Assembly (NCBI GenBank): GCA_015075225.1
Contig: JABTUQ010000001.1
Span: 1 to 64,000 of the forward strand
Direction of reading: 5' to 3'
DNA: 64,000 bases
Origin: Burkholderiales bacterium
GTDB lineage: Bacteria > Pseudomonadota > Gammaproteobacteria > Burkholderiales > Nitrosomonadaceae
Positions 9,053 through 18,901 of this stretch are shown here, piece by piece. The notes beneath the pieces were generated by a model. It worked only from the letters and a program-made list of their open reading frames with translations, made no database searches and was not told the origin of the DNA. Positions within the stretch are counted from its first letter, which is position 1; every line of letters begins with the position of its first letter. A program made the position numbers and the translations under genes.

Positions 9053-9640
9053 TTACAGCACACCTTTGGTGGATGGCACAACGTTATCACTGCGCGGATC
9101 GGGCGTGACGGCCATGCGCAACGCCCGGCCAAATGCCTTGAATATGGTTTCAGCCTGGTGATGTGCATTTTTGCCAGCCAGGTTATCAATATGCAGCGTC
9201 ACCATGGCGTGATTGACGAAGCCCTGAAAAAATTCCTGCACCAGGTCTACATCGAATGTGCCGATCATCGCACGAGTGAAAGTGGTGTTGAATTGCAACC
9301 CGGGTCGTCCTGATAGATCAATGACAACTCTGGATAAAGCTTCATCAAGAGGTACATAAGCATGACCATAGCGGAAAAGCCCTTTTTTATCACCCAGTGC
9401 GCTGTGTAATGCCTGCCCCAGTGCAATGCCGATATCTTCCACGGTATGGTGTGCATCAATATGGAGATCTCCTTTCGCATCAACACGCAAATCCAGTATG
9501 CCATGACGGGCAATTTGATCGAGCATGTGGTCAAGGAAAGGAACTCCACTGTTCAGTTCCGCTTTTCCCTGGCCATCCAGGTTAATTGCAACGGTGATTT
9601 GAGTTTCCTGGGTATTGCGGGTGACTTGAGCTGTACGCAT
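9053..9640 (-). CDS. hisB: imidazoleglycerol-phosphate dehydratase HisB
   Basis: Manganese-dependent dehydratase making imidazole acetol phosphate. The 195-residue protein is the monofunctional form, without the histidinol phosphatase domain found in enterobacteria. It has the duplicated metal-binding His pattern in [25 protein letters not shown] and [12 protein letters not shown], followed by [16 protein letters not shown]. It sits between hisC and hisH. Confidence 0.98.
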   Translation of the reverse strand: MRTAQVTRNTQETQITVAINLDGQGKAELNSGVPFLDHMLDQIARHGILDLRVDAKGDLHIDAHHTVEDIGIALGQALHSALGDKKGLFRYGHAYVPLDEALSRVVIDLSGRPGLQFNTTFTRAMIGTFDVDLVQEFFQGFVNHAMVTLHIDNLAGKNAHHQAETIFKAFGRALRMAVTPDPRSDNVVPSTKGVL

Positions 9641-9682
9641 GAATATTGGATTTAGAACGGGATGGCTTGGCAGATCTTTTGG

Positions 9683-10762
9683 TTAATTTCCAGCGATCAA
9701 ATCTTGCAGAGTGCTGCAGAAATAATCATTTTCTTCTGGTGTGCCTACAGTTACCCGGAGGCAATTTTTTAATAAGGGGTGACTGTTGTCAAGATTCTTT
9801 ATCAAAACACCCCGTTGCTGAAGCTGTCTGAAAATCTGACTGGCATTGTCGATGCGGAATAAAACGAAATTGGCATCGGACGGATATACCTCAATATCAC
9901 CTATTTTTCCCAGAAAATGACATAGCTGGGTGCGCGTTTGTTTAACTGATTCGGCCTGCTGCTGTAATACGTCATAATGCTGCATGATTTTTGTCGCCAC
10001 AAGCTGGGTAATGACGTTGATATTGTAAGGCAGGCGCAGCTTTTCCAGGTGCGATAACCATTCCTGTCGTCCAGCGACGAATCCTAACCGAAGCCCGGCC
10101 AATCCCAATTTGGAAAGCGTACGCATTACCAGCAGGTTAGGGTAATCCGCAAGTTTATTCATGAAACTTTTTCCTGCAAAAGGATGGTAAGCCTCGTCTA
10201 TCACGACTAAGCCAGGGGAGGCGGCAATAATTTTCTCCAGGGTGTCGGTATCGAACAGATTGCCGCTCGGATTATTCGGGTAGGCCAAAAATATGACAGC
10301 AGGCTGGTGAGATGCAATTGCATCCAGCATCATATCAAGATCCAGAGAAAAATTCGGTTTCAATGGAACTCCGACATATTCCATGTGCGCGAAAGTGGCA
10401 ATCATTTTGAACATGGCAAACCCGGGTTCGACTGTCAGCAGTTTTGCGCCCGGTTTTGCTGTTGCCAGCAAAATAATCTGGATAATTTCGTCTGATCCAT
10501 TGCCCAGCATAATTTCCATGTCGGAGGGGATGGATAGGGCGCCTTTGAGTGTTTTCCTGAGCGCTGTGGTGTACGGATCAGGGTAGCGATTGATACTGAC
10601 ATCAGCAGTAATCCGGGAAATTTCTTCGCTCAAAAATGATGGCAGCCGGTAGGGATTTTCCATCGCATCCAGCTTGATCATATTCTCTGCGGGCGGGACA
10701 TGATATGCCGATAGCGCGAGAATTTCCTGGCGAATGATTTTGTCAGGTAGGGATGAAGCCAT
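9683..10762 (-). CDS. hisC: histidinol-phosphate aminotransferase HisC
   Basis: PLP enzyme, class I/II aminotransferase fold, that transaminates imidazole acetol phosphate with glutamate. The 359-residue sequence shows [11 protein letters not shown] at the N-terminus, [25 protein letters not shown] and the PLP-lysine motif [16 protein letters not shown]. It is the first clear his gene of the cluster, with a small membrane protein 32 bp upstream on the same strand. Confidence 0.96.
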   Translation of the reverse strand: MASSLPDKIIRQEILALSAYHVPPAENMIKLDAMENPYRLPSFLSEEISRITADVSINRYPDPYTTALRKTLKGALSIPSDMEIMLGNGSDEIIQIILLATAKPGAKLLTVEPGFAMFKMIATFAHMEYVGVPLKPNFSLDLDMMLDAIASHQPAVIFLAYPNNPSGNLFDTDTLEKIIAASPGLVVIDEAYHPFAGKSFMNKLADYPNLLVMRTLSKLGLAGLRLGFVAGRQEWLSHLEKLRLPYNINVITQLVATKIMQHYDVLQQQAESVKQTRTQLCHFLGKIGDIEVYPSDANFVLFRIDNASQIFRQLQQRGVLIKNLDNSHPLLKNCLRVTVGTPEENDYFCSTLQDLIAGN

Positions 10763-10794
10763 GTATCAAAGAGGAATAGCGAGTGGAACGATGG

Positions 10795-11091
10795 TTATCT
10801 GGCTGAGTCGTCGTCTTTTTTATCTTTTCCACTGAGATAAAAAAGGACAGCACTGATAACCGTTACTGGAAAAATGACAAAATAGCTCAGTGCATACAGA
10901 GTATCGTCTTCATGCCCCGATGGAGGGGTGCTGTTAACAATTTTATAGCCGTGCACAATAGCTACGATGACAACAATGGCTAACCCAACCCAGCGATGTT
11001 TGAGCAGTTTTTTGTTTGTTATTGTATTCAGTCCGAGTGCGGCAAAATGTCCGACAAAGTAGATGAAAGTATAGAAAATCAGTGCGCCCAT
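10795..11091 (-). CDS. small membrane protein upstream of hisC, unknown function
   Basis: A 98-residue protein with three predicted membrane helices (about residues 3-20, 33-48 and 65-86) and a hydrophilic, charged tail rich in Lys and Asp. No family is recognised. The 32-bp gap to hisC suggests co-transcription, but a link to histidine synthesis would be coincidental unless shown otherwise. Confidence 0.65.
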   Translation of the reverse strand: MGALIFYTFIYFVGHFAALGLNTITNKKLLKHRWVGLAIVVIVAIVHGYKIVNSTPPSGHEDDTLYALSYFVIFPVTVISAVLFYLSGKDKKDDDSAR

Positions 11092-11390
11092 GAGGATGCC
11101 CCGGATATGGCTGTGAGGTTAGAAAAAAGTACGTGTTTTTTGCTGCGCGTTATAAAAATATTGCGAGAGTATACAGCCAGAGAGCAGAAGGGTTTCAAGA
11201 AGTTTATGTGTAGTAGGAAATGAAACAGTGTTTCAGTCGGATCGGATGCCGTTAAACCTCGAATGGGGTTCGCTGCAAATATTACTTTGCAGTGAATGAA
11301 GCGACATTTCGTTGGTGAGATGAAAACATAAAACCTCTTCAGTATTATTTTATAATCGGGCTTGTATATCAATCATGGAGAGACAGGCGG

Positions 11391-12362
11391 ATGATTAAAG
11401 TGTTACTTGCAAACCCGAGAGGGTTTTGCGCTGGAGTTGATCGGGCCATTGAAATTGTCGAGCGGGCGCTGGAGATGTATGGCGCGCCGATCTATGTCAG
11501 GCATGAAGTTGTCCATAATCGCTTCGTGGTTGAAGATCTGGAAAAAAAAGGAGCGGTATTTGTAGAAAATTTGGAAGAGGTGCCTGAAGGAAGCATGCTC
11601 ATTTTTAGTGCGCATGGTGTCTCGCATGAGGTAAGAAAGGAGGCTGCTGCTCGCAAATTGCAAATATTCGACGCTACATGTCCCCTTGTGACCAAGGTGC
11701 ATGTTGAAGTGGCAAAAATGGATAAGGAAGGCAGGGAAGTTATCATGATTGGCCATCAGGGTCATCCCGAGGTAGAGGGAACGATGGGACAAATTGAGAA
11801 AAGCAAAGGTACGATGTACCTTGTGGAAGCAGCAGAAGATGTGAGCAGGCTTCAGGTTAGAAATGAAAATAATCTGGCGTACGTGACGCAGACAACTTTG
11901 TCGGTTGATGATGCGGCACGCGTGATTGAAGCGCTGAAACGCCGGTTTCCCAAAATTATTGGTCCTAAAAAAGATGATATTTGTTACGCCACTCAAAATC
12001 GCCAGGATGCAGTCAAAAAACTGGTCAAGCTATGTGATCTGGTGATCGTCGTCGGTTCTCCAAATAGCTCAAATTCCAATCGGCTGTGTGAGGTGGCTAG
12101 AAACGAAAATGTAGAGGCTTACATGGTCGATCAGGCAGCGCAGTTGCAGGAAAGCTGGTTACTTGGCAAGCAATGTATTGGCATTACTGCTGGCGCCTCT
12201 GCTCCGGAAATACTGGTTCAGCAGGTGCTGGAACGCCTTGAGCAGATAGTAGCAGGGCAAACAGATCAGGATGTAGTGGTAGAAGAATTGGCTGGTGTAC
12301 TTGAATCGGTAACTTTTCCATTGCCCAAGGCTGAACCTGCCAATTTTAATAAATACCTCTAA
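11391..12362 (+). CDS. ispH: 4-hydroxy-3-methylbut-2-enyl diphosphate reductase IspH (LytB)
   Basis: Final enzyme of the methylerythritol phosphate route, an iron-sulfur protein reducing HMBPP to IPP and DMAPP. The 323-residue product has all three cluster cysteines: [12 protein letters not shown] at the N-terminus, [12 protein letters not shown] near residue 97, and [10 protein letters not shown] near 200. [15 protein letters not shown] follows, as expected. GGAGAG lies upstream of the ATG, and a TATAAT at 11351-11356 may be its -10 box. An IS5-family element is inserted directly after its TAA stop. Confidence 0.98.
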   Translation: MIKVLLANPRGFCAGVDRAIEIVERALEMYGAPIYVRHEVVHNRFVVEDLEKKGAVFVENLEEVPEGSMLIFSAHGVSHEVRKEAAARKLQIFDATCPLVTKVHVEVAKMDKEGREVIMIGHQGHPEVEGTMGQIEKSKGTMYLVEAAEDVSRLQVRNENNLAYVTQTTLSVDDAARVIEALKRRFPKIIGPKKDDICYATQNRQDAVKKLVKLCDLVIVVGSPNSSNSNRLCEVARNENVEAYMVDQAAQLQESWLLGKQCIGITAGASAPEILVQQVLERLEQIVAGQTDQDVVVEELAGVLESVTFPLPKAEPANFNKYL

Positions 12363-13200
12363 GAGTCCGTTTACGATCTTCTGAGTAGCAGAGCCAGGAA
12401 AGCCATATGGATAAATTGCAAGCTGGTATTGAGTTTACGCTCGCAGTTTTTCCACAGCCGCCGATTTTTCTGCAGCCAGGCAAAGCTACGCTCAACAATC
12501 CAGCGTTTGGGCATGACCTTGAAGGTATGCAGCTCACTCCGCTTGGCAATCTGCACTGTGACGGGCTCTCTCAGGATTTTTCGTACCTCTTCAGCAAACG
12601 GTTTTCCGGTGTAGCCGCTGTCGCACAGCAGACTTTGCACGTGTTCCAGGTTTGGTTTGCAGCGCTCCAACGCTTGCAATGCGCCTTTGCGATCGGTTAC
12701 CTCCGCCGTCGTCACCGCAATGGCATGCGGCAAGCCTTGCGTATCGACGCGATATGGCGTTTGATGCTCGATACCTTTGCCAGCGTCATAGCCCTTCTGG
12801 CCCGCCGTGTCCGTGTTCTTCACGCTCTGCGTGTCCACGGTCAAGAACGTGCTGCAAGCGTTGCGCCCTGTTTCTCGCAGGCCGCGAACACAGATTCTTT
12901 AATGCCCGCTCCAGCACGCCACACCGTGCTGGTCGGCCTTACTCCATTACGCCAAATAGGCGTACACACTCTGTCATTTGGGAAATTCGCCAGGCAGGAA
13001 CCTCCATTGGCAACCGGTGCGCAGCAGATACAGCACCGCACAGAATACCTCGTATAGATCCATCGTCGTGGGCTTGGTGCTGCGTCGGACACTGCGCAGA
13101 AGTGGCTCTACCCCGGCAAATTGTTCTGCTGATATCGCTGGCATATTTCGTTCTCTTCATCCCGTATTATCAGCAATGGAGAAAGATTGTAAACGGGTTC
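12363..13200 (-). mobile_element. decayed IS5-family (IS427/IS402-like) insertion sequence
   Basis: An 838-bp element with imperfect terminal inverted repeats: GAGTCCGTTTACGATCTT on the left and, as reverse complement of the right end, GAACCCGTTTACAATCTT (16 of 18 identical). TAA flanks both sides (12360-12362 and 13201-13203), consistent with a 3-bp target duplication that keeps the ispH stop codon. The two-frame transposase inside is broken. A MITE copy follows immediately on the right. Confidence 0.88.
12371..13160 (-). pseudogene. IS5-family DDE transposase, inactivated
   Basis: The N-terminal half can be read only by changing frame: MKRTKYASDIS, then AEQFAGVEPLLRSV up to LPGEFPK, where a TGA replaces the expected tryptophan codon, then a further TAA after VYAYLA. 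The C-terminal catalytic half (12371-12844) is open and shows VDTQSVKNTDTAGQKGYDAGK, CDSGYTGKPFAEEV and KRWIVERSFAWL. About ten residues after DAGK are scrambled by a pair of compensating frameshifts. Stops and indels beyond the family's normal single frameshift show it is dead. Confidence 0.85.
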
Positions 13201-13203
13201 TAA

Positions 13204-13341
13204 GGAGCCTCTGAAAAACTATCTGCGTTGTTTTTATGCATTAAAAATCAGCTCAAAATGCTCATTTATTACATATAAACTCCGTTTTTTGCCGATTTTT
13301 GCCTTGAACTGACTACCTTGCTGACGCTTTTCAGAGGTTCC
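13204..13341 (+). repeat. MITE-like repeat, copy A
   Basis: A 138-bp element bounded by GGAGCCTCTGAAAAAC and GCTTTTCAGAGGTTCC, inverted repeats of one another. The inner part contains the family core CTCATTTATTACATATAAAC and TTGCCTTGAACTGACT. Flanks are CTAA (13200-13203) and TTAA (13342-13345), a YTAR-type target. The right flank contains the stop codon of thiO. Confidence 0.88.
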
Positions 13342-14454
13342 TTAATTGCATTGGCTGTGGAGCCAGCCTTGTTGGTATGGAGTAACGTCGAAGGGTTGCG
13401 GGCGTTTCAGTATTTCATTGATCAAGATTTCTGCGCTACCAGGTGCCATTGTTACACCGTAGCGAAAATGCCCGCTGTTAATGTAAAGATTTTCGAGATA
13501 AGGGTGTCTTCCAATGACTGGAAGGTTGGCGGGCGAAGCTGGACGTAAACCTGACCAGTGTTTCCGTGGTGATATGATTTTTAGTTGCGGCAAGATGCTT
13601 TCTGCCCAGCTGGACAGCTTGTCTTTTGCATCAGGGGTGATCTGTTTGTCAAATCCCGTATCCTCGATTGTGCTGCCAACGAGCAGATGTCCATCTTGCC
13701 GGGGAATGAGATAAAGATCTTGCTGCAATACAATCGAATCCAGTGGTTTTTCCGGAAGTTTGTATAAAAGCATTTGCCCGCATATCGGTTTTATATCCAG
13801 TTGGAGTGCGTGCTCTCCAAGAATCTGCTTGCTCCAGGCTCCTGATGAAAGTATGTATTGTCCAGCCGAAAATTTCTTATACGCTGTCTGGAGAGCATCA
13901 ATTTTTTGGTTGGATATATCTATTTTTCGGACTTCACAGCCTTCAATGATGTTTCCTCCTAGCTGTCCGATGTGTTGATATAACGCTTGCAACAATCGTG
14001 GATTGCGAACCTGAGCGACTTCGGGGAGAAATAATGTTTGTGATTCCTTTGATTCGCTGGTGGTATGAATCGGGGTTAGTCCTCTGTGATGAGAGTAAAG
14101 TTCGTGTGTCAATGCTGTTGAGTGGGTGTGGCACCAGTAGATGGCCTTGCTCTGATCGTAAGGCGGAAGGATAACCAGCCCGCATACCTGATATTCAGGA
14201 TCAATGCCTGTGGCAGCATGTAGTTCGGTTATCCAGGCCGGGTAATATGCCGTACTGAATGCGGTCAAACGCGTTACAGATTCGGGATAATTCCAAGGGT
14301 ACAAGGGAGATAAAATTCCTCCTCCCGCCCATGAAGCCTCACATCCAGCGTTATGTCGATCAAGCAAAGTGACTGTTGCCCCTTCTTCAAGCAACCGGAG
14401 TGCTGTGGCAAGGCCGATAATACCTGCTCCGATCACTAAAAAATCACTGGCCAT
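13342..14454 (-). CDS. thiO: glycine oxidase ThiO
   Basis: FAD-dependent oxidase of the D-amino-acid oxidase fold, producing the dehydroglycine used to build the thiazole ring of thiamine. The 370-residue protein has the N-terminal dinucleotide motif VIGAGIIGLATALRLLEEG, ASWAGGGILSPLYPW, and the C-terminal HWSGLRPASPANLPVIG and NSGHFRYGVTMAPGSA that contact FAD and substrate. Thiamine genes thiS and thiG are not in the window. Its stop codon lies in the target duplication of MITE copy A. Confidence 0.9.
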   Translation of the reverse strand: MASDFLVIGAGIIGLATALRLLEEGATVTLLDRHNAGCEASWAGGGILSPLYPWNYPESVTRLTAFSTAYYPAWITELHAATGIDPEYQVCGLVILPPYDQSKAIYWCHTHSTALTHELYSHHRGLTPIHTTSESKESQTLFLPEVAQVRNPRLLQALYQHIGQLGGNIIEGCEVRKIDISNQKIDALQTAYKKFSAGQYILSSGAWSKQILGEHALQLDIKPICGQMLLYKLPEKPLDSIVLQQDLYLIPRQDGHLLVGSTIEDTGFDKQITPDAKDKLSSWAESILPQLKIISPRKHWSGLRPASPANLPVIGRHPYLENLYINSGHFRYGVTMAPGSAEILINEILKRPQPFDVTPYQQGWLHSQCN

Positions 14455-14611
14455 CCTCGTCCGGAAAGAATGGTTTAATCAAGTAGAAGCTGATCTTGAG
14501 TTTCATTGATTGCCAAGATGGTTTTTTCAGTAACTTCGGGGAAAATAGACAAAAAACTGTACAATAGTGCGAGAAAAAGCCATAATTGGCTGTCATGAGT
14601 AAATAGTCGAT

Positions 14612-15048
14612 ATGGCTACAAATATCCTGGTAATCCACGGTCCAAATTTGAATCTTCTTGGTAGAAGGGAGCCGACTATCTATGGGCGGACAACGCTGGA
14701 AGATATTAACAGGAATTTGGTTGCCAAGCACAAGCGGCATCTGTGGTACTGAACACTTTTCAAAGCAATGCCGAGCATGAGCTGATTGCCCGTGTGCAAG
14801 AGGCGATGAATGATGGCACCGATTTTATTCTTATTAATCCTGCTGCCTTGACTCATACCAGTATCGCGCTGCGTGATGCTATTGCAGCAACCAGCCTGCC
14901 ATTTGTGGAAATCCATCTTTCCAATATCTACACCCGCGAGGAATTTCGCCGTACATCCTATTTTTCGGATATCGCTGTTGGTGTTATTAGTGGCTTGGGA
15001 GCAGCGGGGTATGAACTTGCGCTCGGTTTTGCTTTGTCGCATAAATAA
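14612..15048 (+). pseudogene. aroQ: 3-dehydroquinate dehydratase, type II, with a one-base frameshift
   Basis: Type II dehydroquinase of the shikimate pathway, normally about 145-150 residues. Translation from the ATG at 14612 gives [20 protein letters not shown], an unmistakable AroQ N-terminus. The frame then breaks after codon 39: one G seems missing between 14728 and 14729, and the frame meets a TGA soon after. Restoring one base joins it to the downstream frame, with [50 protein letters not shown] and the end at 15048, giving about 145 residues. Everything else is intact, so this is either a very recent mutation or a sequence error; the step is normally essential unless another copy exists. 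It directly precedes accB, the usual betaproteobacterial order. Confidence 0.9.
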
Positions 15049-15239
15049 TGTGGGTGGAAAGGTGTTTGGATTTATTCACAATCTGGCAAGCTGTTTTCTC
15101 GATGACCCTTGCAAAAAATTATCAATAAAATGATTCGCTACTGAATTGCTTAACAGTCATTATTTGAATTGGGAAAAGTTTTGAGCTACCTGAAGACAGA
15201 TCAAAATGTTTATGAACGGGGTTGGGCCCGGAGGGAAAT

Positions 15240-15698
15240 ATGGATTTGAGAAAACTTAAGAAATTGATTGAACTTGTTGAAGAATATAGCATTACCGAGC
15301 TGGAGGTGACCGAGGGAGAAGAAAAGGTACGTATCAGCAAATCCATAACGCTGACACAATCGACGGCTACAGTCATGCCGCAAATTCAGGTTCCTGTCGC
15401 GGTAGAGTCGGCTAGTGTTTCAACAACAAATAATGAAGTGGCAGAAAAACCTGGTTTGCCAACAGGGCATATCGTTAAATCACCCATGGTCGGTACGTTC
15501 TATCGTGCCTCGGCTCCCGGAGCAAAAACATTTGTCGAAGTAGGCCAATATGTAAAATCCGGGGAAACGCTATGTATCATTGAAGCCATGAAACTGCTCA
15601 ACGAGATTGAGGCCGATCGTGACGGTAAAATAAAGGCGATTCTGCCCGAAAATGGGCAGCCGGTTGAATACGGGGAACCATTGTTTGTCATTGAATAG
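15240..15698 (+). CDS. accB: biotin carboxyl carrier protein of acetyl-CoA carboxylase
   Basis: Carrier that bears biotin and moves the carboxyl group between AccC and the carboxyltransferase in fatty-acid synthesis. The 152-residue protein starts [13 protein letters not shown], has a Thr/Val-rich linker around residues 45-70, and ends in a biotinyl domain with the biotinylation motif [13 protein letters not shown]. The start is fixed by GGAGGG nine bases upstream; an earlier in-frame ATG would add six residues containing that site. accC follows 71 bp downstream. Confidence 0.97.
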   Translation: MDLRKLKKLIELVEEYSITELEVTEGEEKVRISKSITLTQSTATVMPQIQVPVAVESASVSTTNNEVAEKPGLPTGHIVKSPMVGTFYRASAPGAKTFVEVGQYVKSGETLCIIEAMKLLNEIEADRDGKIKAILPENGQPVEYGEPLFVIE

Positions 15699-15769
15699 TG
15701 GTTGTCCAGGGAACGATTTCTTGAATTTTAAAGCTTCCATCCAGATCAGGTTTCCAGCGTCCAATTCCT

Positions 15770-17128
15770 ATGTTTGAAAAAATATTGATTGCAAATCGGG
15801 GCGAGATCGCATTACGCATCCAGCGGGCATGTCGTACCATGGGTATTAAAACGGTGGCTGTTCATTCCGAAGCGGATGCTGAAGCCAAATATGTCAAGCT
15901 GGCTGATGAATCTGTATGTATTGGTCCTGCGGCGTCTGCTCAAAGTTATCTGAACATTCCAGCTATCATCAGTGCTGCTGAAGTGACTGACGCCGAAGCG
16001 ATTCACCCTGGCTATGGTTTTTTATCCGAGAATGCCGATTTTGCCGAAAGGGTGGAGAAAAGCGGATTTTTCTTTATCGGGCCCCGTCCGGATACCATCC
16101 GATTAATGGGAGATAAAGTCAGTGCTAAAAATGCCATGATACAGGCGGGTGTGCCGTGCGTGCCTGGCTCTGGTGGTGCATTGCCGGAATCCATGGATGA
16201 AGTAAGAAAGATCGTCAAGGAAATCGGCTATCCGGTGATCATCAAGGCTGCTGGGGGTGGCGGTGGGCGTGGTATGCGTGTTGTACATACCGAAGCAGCT
16301 CTGCCAACAGCCATAGTTACGACACGTAATGAAGCGCAGGCGGCTTTTGGCAATCCGGTGGTTTACGCAGAAAAATATCTGGAAAATCCCCGCCATATTG
16401 AGTTCCAGGTGTTGGCTGACGAGTACGGTAATGTAGTTCATCTGGGTGAACGGGATTGTTCCGTGCAACGCCGTCATCAGAAAATCATTGAGGAAGCTCC
16501 TGCTCGTGGCATCCCTGTCAAATTACGTAATGAAATTGGTGAGCGTTGTGTTGAGGCTTGCAAGCGTATCAATTACCGGGGTGTGGGGACATTCGAATTT
16601 CTTTACGAAAATAACGAATTCTATTTTATTGAGATGAACACCCGGTTGCAGGTTGAACATCCGGTGACTGAGGCGATTACTGGAATCGACCTGGTTCAAG
16701 CGCAAATTCGAGTGGCTGCGGGTGAAAAATTATCCTTGCAGCAAAAGGATATTGTGTTCAGGGGGCACGCCATAGAATGCCGCATTAACGCTGAAGATCC
16801 CTACAAACTCACGCCCTCTGCCGGCCGTATTACGCAATATCATGCGCCAGGCGGCCTGGGTGTCAGGGTGGATTCACATATTTACCATAATTATCGTGTA
16901 CCTCCCTATTACGACTCCATGATTGCTAAGGTAATTACCTATGGCGATAACCGTGATCTTGCGGTTGCACGTATGCGTATCGCTTTGACAGAAATGGTGA
17001 TTGAAGGCATTAAGACCAATATACCGTTGCACCTGGACCTGTTGGCGGATTGCAATTTTCTGTCAGATTCGGTTTCCATTCATTATCTCGAAAACAAGCT
17101 TTCCCTGTATAACAAAAAATTGAGCTGA
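15770..17128 (+). CDS. accC: biotin carboxylase subunit of acetyl-CoA carboxylase
   Basis: ATP-grasp enzyme that carboxylates biotin on AccB with bicarbonate. At 452 residues it has the usual length. It begins [17 protein letters not shown], has the glycine-rich ATP lid [32 protein letters not shown], and [18 protein letters not shown] with metal and catalytic residues. It is co-oriented with accB and followed 37 bp later by prmA. Confidence 0.98.
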   Translation: MFEKILIANRGEIALRIQRACRTMGIKTVAVHSEADAEAKYVKLADESVCIGPAASAQSYLNIPAIISAAEVTDAEAIHPGYGFLSENADFAERVEKSGFFFIGPRPDTIRLMGDKVSAKNAMIQAGVPCVPGSGGALPESMDEVRKIVKEIGYPVIIKAAGGGGGRGMRVVHTEAALPTAIVTTRNEAQAAFGNPVVYAEKYLENPRHIEFQVLADEYGNVVHLGERDCSVQRRHQKIIEEAPARGIPVKLRNEIGERCVEACKRINYRGVGTFEFLYENNEFYFIEMNTRLQVEHPVTEAITGIDLVQAQIRVAAGEKLSLQQKDIVFRGHAIECRINAEDPYKLTPSAGRITQYHAPGGLGVRVDSHIYHNYRVPPYYDSMIAKVITYGDNRDLAVARMRIALTEMVIEGIKTNIPLHLDLLADCNFLSDSVSIHYLENKLSLYNKKLS

Positions 17129-17165
17129 TGCATTAACAATACGTTCGTTCGGTATGTACTGACAA

Positions 17166-18104
17166 ATGCCTTGGCTCTCTTTAACTTTCGGAATTGGATC
17201 TGATCACATAGATTGGGTAAGTGATCGGCTGCTGGAGCAAGGTGCGCTTTCGGTTGATGTGCATGATGCCGGAGAGGGTACCAGCCAGGAGCAGCCGTTG
17301 TTCGGTGAGCCCGGCATGCCTCTGGAACAATTCTGGCAGCAGGCAGAAGTAACCGTGCTTCTGGAAGAAAATGCCAATGTTGATGAAATCTTGCGAGCTA
17401 TTGCAGAAATAACCGGTTCATCCGTGTTGCCAGAATATCGATTGGCACGGGTTATGGAGCAGGATTGGGTCAGACTGACACAAGCGCAATTTGATCCGAT
17501 CAGAATTTCCTCACGACTGTGGATTGTTCCATCCTGGCATGAGCTGCCTGATTCTTCGGCAATCAATCTCAGACTGGATCCGGGACTGGCCTTTGGCACG
17601 GGCAGTCATCCCACCACCCGATTGTGCCTCACATGGCTGGATCAATTTCTTCATCCGGGTGACAGTGTGCTTGATTATGGTTGTGGTTCGGGAATTTTGG
17701 CGATAGCTGCATTAAAACTCGGTGCCGCCCGTGTTATGGGGGTTGATATTGATCCGAATGCCATCACGGCTAGTCTGGATAATGCCCGGAACAATTTTTG
17801 CGGTACGGACAGATTATCGTTTGCCACCGCACTCTCTTCCCTGGACAGTGAAGGCAGCGGCGCCGAGTGGCTTCCCGCTACCGTGGTGGTGGCCAATATC
17901 CTGGCTAACCCTCTGATCATGCTGGCGCCTGTTTTGATGAAAGCATTGCAACCCGGTGGACATATCGTGCTTTCAGGCATACTGGATACGCAGGCGGATG
18001 AAGTATTGCAGGTTTACAGCGAATGGGCGGATATGCATATTGCTGCAAGAGAGCAGGGATGGGTGCTGCTTTCCGGTCAAAAATCAGTAGACAATAAACC
18101 ATGA
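17166..18104 (+). CDS. prmA: ribosomal protein L11 methyltransferase PrmA
   Basis: SAM-dependent enzyme that trimethylates ribosomal protein L11. The 312-residue protein has the N-terminal L11-recognition domain (about 1-100) and a Rossmann methyltransferase domain with [36 protein letters not shown] as SAM-binding motif I, and [10 protein letters not shown] as motif IV. accC-prmA linkage is common in proteobacteria. Its final ATGA overlaps the start of the DUF3426 gene. Confidence 0.96.
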   Translation: MPWLSLTFGIGSDHIDWVSDRLLEQGALSVDVHDAGEGTSQEQPLFGEPGMPLEQFWQQAEVTVLLEENANVDEILRAIAEITGSSVLPEYRLARVMEQDWVRLTQAQFDPIRISSRLWIVPSWHELPDSSAINLRLDPGLAFGTGSHPTTRLCLTWLDQFLHPGDSVLDYGCGSGILAIAALKLGAARVMGVDIDPNAITASLDNARNNFCGTDRLSFATALSSLDSEGSGAEWLPATVVVANILANPLIMLAPVLMKALQPGGHIVLSGILDTQADEVLQVYSEWADMHIAAREQGWVLLSGQKSVDNKP

Positions 18105-18859
18105 TTCTGGTCACGCAATGCCCTGACTGTCACGCAACTTTTCGTCTGACAGCGGTACAGTTGCATGCGCATAATGGTGATGTGTGTTGTGGGCAATGCA
18201 GGCAGGTATTCAACGGATTTTTGGCGCTGATTACAGTTCCGGAAGCGTATATTCAATCTGTTGCAATTTCTGCCCAACCTGCACCTGATCAGTTTCCTTC
18301 CGTTACCGAGGCGGTTTTATCATCTGCAGAGCAATCCCCTCCCGCAGATCATTTCGGTATACCGCTACCTTCCGAAAAAAAAGATTCCAGGCCATGGCTG
18401 GCAATCAACATGCTGTTGCTGGCATTGTTGCTTGGCCAGGTTGTGCACGCCTATCGGACTGAGATTTTTGTTGCATTTCCTGCTTTACAGCCATTGTTGC
18501 GCGATTATTGTCATCTGGTGCAATGCGAGATTGATTTACCTCGACATCTTCATTTGTTGAGCCTGGAATCCTCGGATTTGCGGATCAGTTCTCCTGCAGA
18601 ACCTGATGTAGTAGTACTGACCGCGATCATTCGCAATCATGCGCCTTTTCCGCAAGAGCTGCCGGCATTATTGCTGACAATAACCGGTACTGGTGAACAG
18701 CCACTTGCCAGCCGGGTTTTTACTGCGAGGGATTATCTTGTTGATTCTGCTGCAGAGCAATCAATATTTCCCGGAGAGAGCGAGATTCAGGCTCGGTGCT
18801 TTCTTAATACGGGGGATGTTGCGGCGGTTGGCTATCAACTAGAGTTGATTTACCCGTAA
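18101..18859 (+). CDS. zinc-ribbon and DUF3426 domain membrane protein
   Basis: A 252-residue protein with an MJ0042-type zinc ribbon at the N-terminus ([10 protein letters not shown] about residues 7-16 and CGQCRQVF about 29-36), a variable linker, one membrane segment near residues 97-112, and a C-terminal DUF3426 domain. Function is not known; the family is typically encoded directly after prmA in betaproteobacteria, as here. Its start overlaps prmA by four bases, so expression is coupled. Confidence 0.9.
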   Translation: MILVTQCPDCHATFRLTAVQLHAHNGDVCCGQCRQVFNGFLALITVPEAYIQSVAISAQPAPDQFPSVTEAVLSSAEQSPPADHFGIPLPSEKKDSRPWLAINMLLLALLLGQVVHAYRTEIFVAFPALQPLLRDYCHLVQCEIDLPRHLHLLSLESSDLRISSPAEPDVVVLTAIIRNHAPFPQELPALLLTITGTGEQPLASRVFTARDYLVDSAAEQSIFPGESEIQARCFLNTGDVAAVGYQLELIYP

Positions 18860-18901
18860 GCGTGCAGTGGCCCGCTTCAGGCCACCACACCAATTGAAAA
18901 C

